A DNA stretch of 64,000 bases from Pleurodeles waltl (taxonomy: Eukaryota; Chordata; Amphibia; Caudata; Salamandridae). The notes under the pieces are model-generated. The model was not told the origin of the DNA. It saw only the letters and a program-made list of their open reading frames with translations, and ran no database searches. The DNA lies in the NCBI RefSeq assembly GCF_031143425.1, contig NC_090450.1, positions 217,879,442-217,943,441 on the forward strand, in the 5' to 3' direction. A program made the translations under genes and the position numbers. Shown piece after piece: positions 33,001 through 43,895 of the stretch (its first letter is position 1; each line of letters starts with the position of its first letter).

Positions 33001-35980
33001 TGTAGGCAAGTACCATCTTGTCTGGCATGTTACCCCCATTTTTCACTGTATATATGTTGTTTTAGTTGTATGTGTCACTGGGACCCTGTTCTCCAGGGCC
33101 CCAGTGCTCATAAGTGTGCCTGAATGTGTTACCTGTGTAGTGACTAACTGTCTCACTGAGGCTCTGCTAATCAGAAGCTCAGTGGTTATGCTCTCTCATT
33201 TCTTTCAAATTGTCACTAACAGGCTAGTGACCAATTTTGCCAATTTACATTGGCTTACTGGAACACCCTTATAATTCCCTAGTATATGGTACTGAGGTAC
33301 CCAGGGTATTGGGGTTCCAGGAGATCCCTATGGTCTGCAGCATTTCTTTTGCCACCCATAGGGAGCTCTGACAATTCTTACACAGGCCTGCCACTGCAGC
33401 CTGAGTGAAATAACGTCCACGTTATTTCACAGCCATTTTACACTGCACATAAGTAACTTATAAGTCACCTATATGTCTAACCTTTACCTGGTAAAGGTTA
33501 GGTGCAAAGTTACTTAGTGTGAGGGCACCCTGGCACTAGCCAAGGTGCCCCCACATTGTTCAGGGCCAATTCCCTGGACTTTGTGAGTGCGGGGACACCA
33601 TTACACGCGTGCACTACATATAGCTCACTACCTATATGTAGCTTCACAATGGTAACTCCGAATATGGCCATGTAACATGTCTATGATCATGGAATTGCCC
33701 CCTCTATGCCATCCTGGCATAGTTGGCACAATCCCATGATCCCAGTGGTCTGTAGCACAGACCCTGGTACTGCCAAACTGCCTTTCCCGGGGTTTCACTG
33801 CAGCTGCTGCTGCTGCCAACCCCTCAGACAGGTTTCTGCCCTCCTGGGGTCAAGCCAGGCTTGTCCCAGGCTGGCAGAACAAAGGACTTCCTCTGAGAGA
33901 GGGTGTTACACCCTCTCCCTTTGGAAAATGGTGTGAAGGCAGGGGAGGAGTAGCCTCCCCCAGCCTCTGGAAATGCTTTCTTGGGCACAGATGTGCCCAA
34001 TTCTGCATAAGCCAGTCTACACCGGTTCAGGGGACCCCTTAGCCCTGCTCTGGCGCAAAACTGGACAAAGGAAAGTGGAGTGACCACTCCCCTGACCTGC
34101 ACGTCCCCTGGGAGGTGTCCAGAGCTCCTCCAGTGTGCTCCAGACCTCTGCCATCTTGGAAACAGAGGTGCTGCTGGCACACTGGACTGCTCTGAGTGGC
34201 CAGTGCCACCAGGTGACGTCAGAGACTCCTTGTGATAGGCTCCTTCAGGTGTTGCTAGCCTATCCTCTCTCCTAGGTAGCCAAACCCTCTTTTCTGGCTA
34301 TTTAGGGTCTCTGTCTCTGGGGAAACTTTAGATAATGAATGCAAGAGCTCATCCGAGTTCCTCTGCATCTCTCTCTTCACCTTCTGCCAAGGAATCGACT
34401 GCTGACCGCGCTGGAAGCCTGCAAAACTGCAACATAGTAGCAAAGACGACTACTGCAACTCTGTAACGCTGATCCTGCCGCCTTCTCAACTGTTTTCCTA
34501 GTGGTGCATGCTGTGGGGGTAGTCTGCCTCCTCTCTGCACTAGAAGCTCCGAGGAAATCTCCCGTGGGTCGACGGAATCTTCCCCCTGCAACCGCAGGCA
34601 CCAAAAAGCTGCATTACCGGTCCCTTGGGTCTCCTCTCAGCATGAGCGAGGTCCCTCGAATCCAGCAACTCTGTCCAAGTGACTCCCACAGTCCAGTGAC
34701 TCTTCAGTCCAAGTTTGGTGGAGGTAAGTCCTTGCCTCCCCACGCCAGACTGCATTGCTGGGAACCGCGATTTTTGCAGCTACTCCGGCCCCTGTGCACT
34801 TCCGGCGGAAATCCTTTGTGCACAGCCAAGCCTGGGTCCACGGCACTCTAACCTGCATTGCACGACTTTCTAAGTTGGTCTCCGGCGACGTGGGACTACT
34901 TTGTGTAACTTCGGGTGAGCACCATTTCACGCATCCTCGTAGTGCCTGTTTCTGGCACTTCTCCGGGTGCTACCTGCTGCTAAGAGGGCTCCTTGTCTTG
35001 CTCGACGTCCCCTCTACCTCCTGGTCCAATTTGCGACCTCCTGGTCCTTCTGGGCCACAGCAGCATCCAAAAATGCTAACCGCACGATTTGCAGCTAGCA
35101 AGGCTTGTTGGCGTTCTTTCGGCGGGAAAATACTTCTGCACGACTCTCCATGGTGAGAGGGATCCGTCCACCAAAGGGGAAGTCTCTAGCCCTTTTCGTT
35201 CCTGCAGAAACCTCAGCTTCTTCTGTCCAGTAGAAGCTTCTTTGCACCCACAGCTGGCATCTGCCCATCTCCGACTTGCTTGTGACTTTTGGACTTGGTC
35301 CCCTTGTTCCACAGGTACCCTAGATTGGAAATCCATCGTTTTTGCATTGTTGGTTTGTGTCTTTCCTGCATTATTCCCCTATCACGACTTCTTTGTCCTT
35401 TGGGGAACTTCAGTGCACTTTGCACTCACTTTTCAGGGTCTTGGGGTGGGCTATTTTTCTAACCCTAGCTATTTTCTAATAGTCCCAGCGACCCTCTACA
35501 AGGTCACATAGGTTTGGGGTCCATTCGTGGTTCGCATTCCACTTTTGGAGTATATGGTTTGTGTTGCCCCTATCCCTATGTGTCCCCATTGCATCCTATT
35601 GTAACTATACATTGTTTGCACTGTTTTCTAAGACTATACTGCATATTTTTGGTATTGTGTACATATATCTTGTGTATATTTCCTATCCTCTCACTGAGGG
35701 TACACTCTAAGATACTTTGGCATATTGTCATAAAAATAAAGTACCTTTATTTTTAGTATAACTGTGTATTGTGTTTTCTTATGATATTGTGCATATGACA
35801 CTAAGTGGTACTGTAGGAACTTCACTCGTCTCCTAGATAAGCCTAAGCTGCTCTGCTAAGCTACCATTATCTATGAGCCTATGCTGCTAGACACCCTATA
35901 CACTAATAAGGGATAACTGGGCCTGGTGCAAGGTGCAAGTACCCCTTGGTACTCACTACAAGCCAGTCCAGCCTCCTACA
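33001..35980 (+). repeat. 3' LTR
   Basis: Same ends and landmarks as the 5' LTR: TGTAGGCAAGTACC start, TGACGTCA at 34214, GTAAGT donor at 34724, AATAAA at 35735, CCTACA end. It differs from the 5' LTR by scattered substitutions and short indels, so some time has passed since insertion. Confidence 0.97.
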
Positions 35981-36320
35981 AGTGCCCCTCCACGTTTGTG
36001 GAGGCAACGGAAGCGACTCTTCAGCAGGCCAAATGTGCGCTCCACAACATTGCGGGTTGCCCTGTGTGCTGCATTGTATCTCCGTTCTGCTGGTGTTGCA
36101 GGATTGAGGTAGGGCATCATCATGTAGGTGCGCACTGCGTAGGCACTGTCTCCTGGAAGGGACAGAAGGTGTGATGAGTAACTCTGCCATCTGACATGGG
36201 TTTGTCATCTATGTGCCAGTGTACAGAGTGACATTACCTAGTAGATATCCTTCACCAAACTCCCCAGCTAGCAGTCTTATGTGAATGCCGATGTGGCAAA
36301 AGATGTAAAAATCACGAGTC
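35981..36320 (-). pseudogene. Harbinger B transposase, middle part (split)
   Basis: On the minus strand one exon piece (about 36320-36238) reads TRDFYIFCHIGIHI and LLAGEFGEGYLL and ends at a GTAATG donor. The next exon (from 36152, after TTCCAG) reads GDSAYAVRTYMMMPYLNPAT, then ATRNVVERTFGLLKSRFRCL with the catalytic Glu, and breaks at 35981 where the gypsy element begins; it resumes at 24704. The phase across the intron is correct (L-L-G-D). Everything upstream of the second catalytic Asp region is missing, replaced by the element's 5' noncoding end, so this was already a deleted copy. Confidence 0.85.
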
Positions 36321-36690
36321 TGAGGCATTCTGGGCCTCTTTATATAGGTTGCACCTGGTTACCACCTGGTTTCACTTAGTGGTATTTTGCATGTGCATAA
36401 TGCCATTCTGCAAAAAATCGCTAATTGCAATTTTTTGCTGCATCTATTTGCGATTTGGATTTTGCGAATAGCATTTTGTGCCTCGCAATTTCCTACTAGA
36501 AATACCGAATCGCAAAATGCGACTCACAAAACCAGGTCGCACAGCAAAAAATCGCTAATTTTGCGATTTCTTATTTTTGGTCTGCGAATGCCTTTCATGC
36601 ATCACAGACCTCGTTTTTGCACTCGCAAACGTCCAATTTTTGCGATTCGCACCGTTTGCGAGTGCAAAAACTTTTCATAAATCTTTACCA
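36321..36690 (-). mobile_element. Harbinger B terminal and promoter region
   Basis: On the minus strand: an end of the type 'tttatgaaaagtttttgcac', a 19-bp perfect inverted repeat, many 'gcgattt' / 'aaatcgc' phrases, then TATATAAAG (plus-strand TTTATA at 36339-36344) shortly before the coding remnant. I read it as the 5' terminal region and promoter of element B, abutting the L1 relic at about 36690. The other terminus was not found. Confidence 0.55.
36613..36671. repeat. Perfect 19-bp inverted repeat
   Basis: GTTTTTGCACTCGCAAACG (36613-36631) and its exact complement (36653-36671) are separated by 21 bp. It could fold into a strong hairpin or serve as paired transposase or Myb binding sites. 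Confidence 0.85.
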
Positions 36691-39440
36691 AGATTTCAGA
36701 TCTAGTAGCAACGAATGTTCCGTAATGTCAGTAACGTCAGCCACTATATCATGCCATACTGTCTGGAGGGGCCCACATTCCCACACCATGTGGTAAAAAT
36801 GAGCCTCCAGGGAGCCACACCGGGGGCACTTCAGGCTGGAGGCAGGGTACACATGCTGAATACGGGATGGAGAAAAATATGTCTGGTGGACAAAATTAAA
36901 TTGGGTATACCGGAACCTGGGGTTTCGCGATACACGCCGTACCTGCTGAAGGGCAATCAACCAATCTCTGGGTCTCAAGGGCACTGGGAGAACTGCGTTC
37001 CATCTCTGTCTTGCAATCTTCAATATGTTGCCATCCCCTTCGTTTAGGGCCTTATACAAATTTGTGGTCAATTTTGTGAGGCCATTATCTGAAAGCAAAT
37101 ATTGTAGTGTGGGAGAAGTACTAGGCTCCCAGTCGCCCTTCATCCATGCACTTCTTATTAAATGACAAATGGAGTAATACGACATGAAGCGACTGATCCC
37201 ACTGAGGTGAGGTCTCTTATGGCCTCAAATGACATCAGGACACCATCGTCAAAGCAGTCACCTACTGTCTCAATTCCTGCCTCCGTCCACGGGGCAAGAA
37301 ATTGAGAACCGGGTAAATGTGTGCCACCTGGAATCTGGGTCAGGGGGATGAGAGGTGAATATGGGGAGCCCTTTCCTCCCTTTTGCACATATCGCTCCCA
37401 ACAGGCATGAGCTACACTCAGCAAAGAATTGCTGGTGTTATATTTCACCGTGTGTTCCGACAGCCACGTGCAAACAGGAACACCTTGCAATTGTGCGCGG
37501 ATCCACATCGCCTCCAACAATTGAGGCCTGTGTATCCAATACAATATCCATTGTAATTTTGCTGCAGCATAGTAATGTTCATAGTTCGGTGCACCCAACC
37601 CCCCCTCACTCAACAGACGTTGGAGAGTATCAAGTGCCACCTGTGTTAACCCACTCCTCCAACAATTGAGGCCTGTGTATCCAATACAATATCCATTGTA
37701 ATTTTGCTGCAGCATAGTAATGTTCATAGTTCGGTGCACCCAACCCCCCCTCACTCAAAAGACGTTGGAGAGTATCAAGTGCCACCCGTGTTCTCCCATT
37801 CCCCCATATAAGTGCTGACAACAGTCTATTCAGTTCATGGAAGAAGCTCCTGGGCACTACTAATGGCAATGCATCAAAATAATAAAGGAACCATGAGAGT
37901 ACTAACATATTTGCAACCGCCACCCCGCTCAACGGAGACAGAGGTAGCGAGCACCAGAACCAAAGCGAACCCCTCACAGAACTCAGCGCGCGACCCAAAT
38001 TGCCATCCCTTACGTCCTCAGGTTTATGATATATATGCACACCCAAGTATTTGAATGTATTATAACACCACTTTAGCCTCCCCACGGAAGCATTCTCTCT
38101 CACTCCGTGGGCAGAATAGTCAAAGGGAACAAACAGGACTTAGTCCAGTTTACCCTCAACCCTGAGATCTCCCCATATGCATCTAACAGGGACATTACAG
38201 CAGGAAGCGTCGCCCAGCCATTCCCCAGGTAAATTAGTGCACCATCAGCATATAATGAGATAATATGATGTGTCCCCATTCGGCGTATCCCCCATTGCTC
38301 GGTCAGTGCTCTCAGTCGGATCGTCAGTGGTTCCATTGCGATGGCAAATAATAGAGGCTATAGGGGGCATCCCTGTCTAGTTCCTCTGCCGATGGGAAAG
38401 CTGTCCGATGCCACTCCTCCTGTTTTCACCCTAGCTGTGGGTCCAGCGTAAATGGTCTGTACCCAGCCTATAAAGACCGGCCTAAAACCCATACTATGCA
38501 TGATAGCAAATAAAAAATCCCAGCCTAACGTGTCAAATGCCTTCTCAATGTCCAACGACATGGCCACATAGTCATATGCCTCAGGTGGGGTATCACCAAT
38601 TATAGTTAAGAGTCTACGGATATTCAGGAACGTATTCCACTTTGGCATAAATCCATTCTGATCTTCATGGATTAAGGTGCGTATTATAGGGGCAAATCTG
38701 TTAGCCAGCATCTTAGCCAGAATCTGTATGACCTCATGTCTGTGGGATCACGGCCCTGCTTGGGCAGGACCACAACCAATGCCTCTGTTTGGGACAACGG
38801 AAGTATCCCGCGGGTCCACGCTTCCTCAAACACTGACAACAGGTGTCCCGAGAGGTGCCATGCATAAGTGACATAGTACTCTATCGGCAAGCCATCCGTC
38901 CCCGGGGTCTTGTTACAGGCCATTTGTGCTATGGCTACGCCTATTTCCTCTACAGTCAGGTGATAGTTGTAATCGTGTTGACGTAGGCATTGATCCGCCT
39001 CCTCATACATCCCCCGTTTGGCCCGGAGAGTTTCCAGCGATGCCCCGGTTTGTGCCACTGCCACCTCGAGGGCCCGCAGCTCCTTTTCCAAAGTAACAAC
39101 CTCAGTGTGCAATGAGCGACACGCTCCCCATGAGGCCGAAAGACAATGACCCCTCACCACGACCTTTTGTGCATCCCACTCCGTTGCCCTCGAGTCTGTT
39201 GACCCCGCGTTTAAGTCCCAATACTGCCTGATACAGGTATTTAGTTCTTCTCTAAAGGGTTGGTCCAACAGAGCCTCACTCTGTAAGCACCAAGTGGGAA
39301 TCGTGGAGCGTTTTCTGCCCCACTGGACAGTTAATAGCAATGGGGAGTGATCGGACACCGTCCTGGCCATATAGCCAGATTCTTTTATCAAGGAGCACAT
39401 GGCAGGAGTTCCCCTCCCCTGGAAGAGAGCTGACCAGATG
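36690..39440 (-). pseudogene. L1-like LINE ORF2 relic (endonuclease end, RT, zinc finger)
   Basis: Order on minus: end of the endonuclease (YMARTVSDHSPLLLTVQWG at about 39340), a Glu-rich linker, RT starting with NKTPGTDGLPIEYY, then NRFAPIIRTLIHEDQNGF, MSLDIEKAFDTLGWDF, GTRQGCPL and the catalytic box, here SLYADGALIYL at about 38240. The second catalytic Asp of YADD is Gly, which would abolish activity. The C-terminus has the CPRCGSLEAHFYHMVWEC zinc motif. About 200 residues of the N-terminal endonuclease are absent at the join with ORF1. Several frame slips and a 145-bp duplication are present. The 3' end is cut at about 36690 by Harbinger B; no poly-A tail is seen. Confidence 0.88.
37511..37800 (-). 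repeat. 145-bp tandem duplication inside LINE ORF2
   Basis: 'cctccaacaattgaggcctg' at 37511 recurs at 37656, followed by the same sequence through 'tcaagtgccacc'. Each unit is nearly identical, so the duplication is much younger than the LINE. 145 is not a multiple of three and so breaks the frame. Confidence 0.95.
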
Positions 39441-40470
39441 TCACAGCTCGTCTGCAGTCCAAGGTGTGATCGTTGGTCCCTTCGGCACCTCCGTGACGGT
39501 TGAATCAGATTCCCCAGAGTCCGAATCTGTTTGCCCACCCGAGGGGATCCGGAGCGCTGTGAAAGAGTTATGGGTGTGCAGCGACGCCTCTTTCAACACC
39601 TTTGACCATTCAACAGCTGTCTGCGTTCGCATAGGTTGCGCTCTGGAGCGCATCCTTGGTGTCCTGCGAGCCGGCGAGGTCAGCCTTTAACCACGATCCC
39701 CATCTGCCTCCGACGATTGGGCAATACCTTTTGGTGCATCCACGTCCAAGCATCAGCTGGTGTAGCGAAGACATGAGTGCGATCCTCTGCAATTTCCCAG
39801 AGCCTGGCAGGGAACATCACGGCATATTTAATGTTGTGCTCACAAAGACGTTGTTTGACCTTCATGTAGGAGTATCGCTGACGCTGCACCTTGGCCGTGA
39901 AATCCCGATAGGCCCAAATAGAAGCTCCCTCATGTTGTATCGGGCCTTTGCTCCGGAAGTATTGCAATATTGCATCCCTAATTGAGAAAACGGGCGATCA
40001 GCGGGCGAGGAGGCAGTCCCGGAGCCGGCTGGCTTCCTGGAACTCTGTGTGCTCTTTCCACGGAGAAGAACTTTGATGGTGTGCTGTTCAGCACCTCTTT
40101 AATTACCATTGCTCCAGGAATAGCTCTGTATTGTGCCCCTCAGCTCTCTCCGGAAACCCCAAGAACTGGACATTATTGCAGTGCGATCTACCCTTGGCAT
40201 CCTCTGCACGTCTCTGGAGGGCCTTCACTTCCATGTCCAATCACTGAATCTGTCTCTGGTTTCAGAAACCAAAGGGTCCATAACACCAAGAGTGGTCTCA
40301 GCCACTCCGACACTCTCTGCCAAGTTACGATGATCCACCCTGAGTAGGTTGAGGTCCTGGGAGACTGTGTCTATTCTATTTTCAAGAGACAATTTAGTGT
40401 TCATAATTGCCTGAAGAATCCTCTCAAATTGACCCGAATGGGACTGCAATGTGCTCTCCAATGAGCGCAA
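39441..40470 (-). pseudogene. L1-like LINE ORF1 relic
   Basis: ORF1 proteins are RNA-binding chaperones that coat LINE RNA. From 40470: a heptad-rich coiled coil (MRSLESTLQSHSGQFERILQ ... VDHRNLAESV), then an RNA-recognition-like part with CNNVQFLGFPERAEG at about 40180, then the C-terminal domain YFRSKGPIQHEGASIWAYRD, KVKQRLCEHNIKYAVMFPAR (about 39960-39800) and a Ser/Asp tail ending at 39441. Frame slips separate the parts. It lies directly 5' of ORF2 on the same strand, the standard LINE order. Confidence 0.8.
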
Positions 40471-40499
40471 GCTCAGCGCCTCCAGGTGTATCTCAGATG

Positions 40500-41630
40500 G
40501 AGCTGCATGGCAAGGGCATTCCTGGGCCTTGGGAGTTTTGGATTAACCCATCATACTGTCCGCCCAAGCCAGTGATCACATATAATGAGCTGACTGCAAC
40601 ACATATATTTTCCACACCCTCACCACATCAAGCGGCCAGCATGACCCGTCGATGGTGTGTAACTCAATGGGGCATGTATAGGTCACTCTTGACTCAAATT
40701 GTGGCACCTCACTCAGCCCCCAGGCATCCGAGGGTTATTGACTCATTGTGTTGAACACTTCTGGGCACTCTGTAGACCTTGCTGGTGCCACTGGTCTGTT
40801 CCAGCCATCTGCTCGTCGACCACACAGGTCTCCAAGTCCCCTCAGGTGCAACACCTCTCTCCTTCGAGGCACAATTTCCAGTGTCCAGCCAGTAGGCCAA
40901 TATCACAGGACAGGGGCTCGCCCACGAGCGTAGGATGGAGGGCCGGTCCCCCCATCCGTATTGTCGCCTGGTGTGCTCAACAAACTTCGCTCCCACCGGG
41001 TACACTACCCTGCGGCCCGGATCTCCCTTTGCGCAGCAGAGCGATGCCAGGACAGCAAAGGGCCTGCAGGTAGGTATAAACCCTCCTCCTCACCCCGTAT
41101 CGGCCAGCTTCAGCGTCCCAGCTGCACGACAGTCGTTTTCAGTGCGGCTCTAAGCCCGTCTCGCCACGCCCTTTTCACTCGGGCCCCAGGTCTCAGCTCC
41201 AAGAAAGGCCCCGTCTCACTCCTGCACGGTCGGGGATTCCCTCCGTGCAGCAACGTGTCGTTCGGGCAGTAATGAGCCCGCAGGTAAGTGCGAACCCTAT
41301 TTTTCACCCCGTGTCAGACAGCTTCAACGCCTCAGCCTCCTCAGTGTCCACTTTCAGAGTGGCTCGACTGCCCATCTCACCACGCCCCCTGTACGCGAGC
41401 ACCAGGTCTCGGCCTCGGAGAAGGCCCCCGCGTCTCAGCGGTTCCAGCCAACACACCGTCCACTACTTCCAGCGCCAGCCATGCACGGCACCGCCGGGGT
41501 GCCTCCGACGCCACCTACGCCACTTGTCCAGTGTTACAGAGGCACCAAACAGGATATTTGTACGGGCCCAAAGCGGAGCCAGAGTTTAAGCGACCACCAT
41601 GGCCGACATCTTAACCACGCCCCCAACACC
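40500..41630 (-). repeat. LINE 5' region with 214-bp repeated monomers
   Basis: 'caggtaggtataaaccctcc' at 41067 recurs as 'caggtaagtgcgaaccctat' at 41281. Both are followed by 'caccccgt', 'cagcttcaacg'-type phrases, 'ctcgccacgcc', 'ccaggtctc' and a GC-rich end. The period is about 214 bp. Lying upstream of ORF1 and GC-rich, it looks like a tandem-monomer LINE promoter, as known in rodent L1. Promoter role is inference. Confidence 0.55.
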
Positions 41631-41639
41631 TTTATATAA

Positions 41640-43361
41640 ATGACGCCTACTTGCTCAGTGAGCCATCAAAGTGTATGACACTAGCAAAGTGATGAAATGG
41701 GTTTCATTATAGGTGGCTATACACAATGTATGTCACAGCAAACATCCTCCATTTTGGGACCTCATTCCTTTGTCCAAGAGTTGATATAGAAAGCATATCT
41801 CCACCCTCGAAATTAATTATACTGCGTCTCTCCTTACCTTTTGTTGGCAGGAATTGGTGGGACATCGGTGTGCCACAATGAAAATCAATAGAGAGATATG
41901 GAAATACTGAAGGAATGTGATGTGGTCAATCCAATATCTGTATAATTGCATATTTCTAAGTTAACCCTCAGGGTGCAATCTATAATTGGGTGGTGTAACC
42001 TACCCCAAGGATGATATCATAATCCAGAGTAAGTCACGATGGGGCTTGTACAGACTAGTCTAATATTGATGCGGGATAGCACGCCAGGGTAGGTGACCCG
42101 ATGGATTGCTGGCACATATGAATAGTGACCGCTTTCGGTATGCTACTTCCCAAGGGGCTCCCCACATAACAAGGGATGGGCGACCAAAACTTTTTTTTTG
42201 ACAAACAGCGAACTTCAATGTAAGTGACTGCATGTTCTCGTTTGACGAATTAAATTACGCAAACTTTTTGTAACATATAGTCAGGAGAAGTTTTGTTATT
42301 AATTGGTCCTGAAGAAGCGTAATAGGGTCTTGTTAGACCACTGTACGCGAAACATGTTGACCATGTTTTAGGAGACCTGCGATAATTTTCTCAGCTCCAA
42401 CACTAGGTAGAAAGTGGTTGAGCATTATTTCTCACATTACACTTTCCTTATGTTTTTTAATCTTGGTTCCAGTCTTATCTTTCAATCTATTAAATGTATT
42501 TACTCTATTAGGACTGGGAACTAATTTTATGAGTCACTCTCCTGCTACGAATAGTGCCTGACCGTGATACTAGTGTCCTCCACTACGGCAGCCACCTATA
42601 AAGATCTCTGGCAAAGAGCCCCCTTTATGGGGAGACCGTCAGGCATTGCAGCACCGGTCTGACGAGGAGCTACCCAATGATGAAGCATGACATCCTCTTG
42701 GATGTGTGAGTGCTCTTGCTCCTGAACATAAGTGTCCCCTTAGTTTTCTTTGTCTTTGGAACAGTGTACACTTGTTTTTGCATATCTAGTTATTAGGGAA
42801 ACCGTACACTGGACCACCAACCTCCCAGTCCCCTTTTTTTGTTGATAGTCTAATATTGAGCCTATGTGGTGATTCTTCAAAGGTTAAATCCATATGTTAC
42901 TAGGAAACAAAGTACTGACAAATTTTTTTCATTCACATGTGACACTACACATGAGGATTCGGATGTGGAGGAACTGTTTTAAACATGCCATGTACCTTTT
43001 ATGACACATATTTTAAATTCAGGTAGAAAATCACAATGCACACAGGTCCAACAAGAAAATATCTGCACCAGCCGTCACCAACACCAGCACTACGGCCTCA
43101 AATTTGAGTCAGTCGGTAATGGTATGGAATTTTGCTCCACTTGCTTCTAAATTGTTAGGTTTTTCTACACCTGATCTTTCGTGGTGTGAGAGAACTATAT
43201 CTGATTTTTTCAGCCAGTAATTCGGTTGGAAATTTTGCATGAGTCTTTGGCTCTAGCAGCAGTCAAGCTTCATTTCCAATTCCTTTTTTTAAATGGAGTG
43301 TTTAACTGTTCCTACAAGTGTAGTAGCACTATGTATATAACAACAAGAACTTCAAAATATA
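41640..43361 (+). repeat. Unclassified element with hammerhead-like motif
   Basis: No protein is visible. The block has a ribozyme-like motif at 42304-42363 and an AT-rich 3' part. Motifs of this kind occur at the ends of Penelope-like retroelements, which suggests an affiliation, but I see no reverse transcriptase or GIY-YIG remnant. Its ends are undetermined. Confidence 0.35.
42304..42363 (+). ncRNA. Hammerhead-ribozyme-like motif (minimal stem III)
   Basis: Stem I TGGTC (42304-42308) pairs with GACCA (42359-42363). The core CTGAAGA (42309-42315) fits the CUGANGA box. Stem II GCGTA (42317-42321) pairs with TACGC (42344-42348), enclosing a second small hairpin (GGTCT/AGACC). GAAA follows (42349-42352), then the self-complementary ACATGT and the expected cleavage-side T. 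Short self-complementary stem III is known for ribozymes of Penelope-like elements, which act as dimers. Departure from consensus: an extra A (42316) between the core and stem II. Activity is unproven. Confidence 0.5.
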
Positions 43362-43895
43362 GGGGGTCATTTCGACCATGGCGGCCGGCGGTATGTTGGC
43401 GGTAACACCGCCAACAGGCTGGCGGTGTTCCACCAGCAATTATGACCGTGGCGGAATTGCCACGGCCATACCGCCGGCCCCTCCACTTTCCCGCCAGGAT
43501 TCCGCATGGCGGTTATAATCCCCAGGGCAGCGGTGCCAGCACCGCTGCCCTGGGGATTATGAGTCCCTGACCGCCGGCCTGTCCATGGCGGTACACACTG
43601 CCATGGAAAGGCCGGCGGTAAGGGGACTTGGGGTGCCCCTGGGGGCCTCTGCACTGCCCATGCACTTGGCATGGGCAGTGCAGGGGCCCCCAGGCATAGC
43701 CCCGTCGCGCATTTCACTGCCCAAATTTCGGGCAGTGAAATGTGCGACGGTGCTACTGCACCCGCTGAACATCAGCATTGCCGCCGGCTCTATTACGAGC
43801 CGGCGGCAATGTTGATGTGACATAATAGGGAGACAGAAATATCCGGCAATGGCGGTATTCTGTCTCCTGCGGCCTCGGCGGTCGGAATGACCCCC
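43362..43895. mobile_element. Second hairpin-chain MITE
   Basis: The ends are GGGGGTCATTTCGACC and GGTCGGAATGACCCCC. The inside is a row of separate hairpins (for example about 43521-43560, 43626-43692, 43703-43748, 43765-43816). One hairpin arm, 'gcactgcccatgc' with 'gcatgggcagtgc', and the run GCAGGGGCCCCC are shared with the MITE at 8730-9267. The flanking trinucleotides (ATA and ACC) do not match, so the exact ends or the duplication have decayed. Confidence 0.8.

Larger units (their letters stand above)
24705..35980 (+). mobile_element. Gmr1-like Ty3/gypsy LTR retrotransposon, nearly complete
   Basis: 11,276 bp with LTRs of 2995 and 2980 bp, TG...CA ends (TGTAGG to CCTACA) and a perfect AGTGC duplication. 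Gene order is gag, protease, integrase, reverse transcriptase, RNase H. Integrase before RT is the Ty1/copia order in an element whose proteins are clearly Ty3/gypsy, the hallmark of the Gmr1-like lineage described from deuterostomes. No env is present. Damage visible: a TAA in gag, a frame slip in protease, one in the integrase C-terminus, one in RT and a TAA before RNase H. It is therefore recent but not able to move with its own proteins as read here. Confidence 0.97.

Noticed and set aside
32985..35980. Envelope gene after RNase H
   Set aside because: RNase H is followed within about 30 bp by the polypurine tract and the 3' LTR; there is no room for env.
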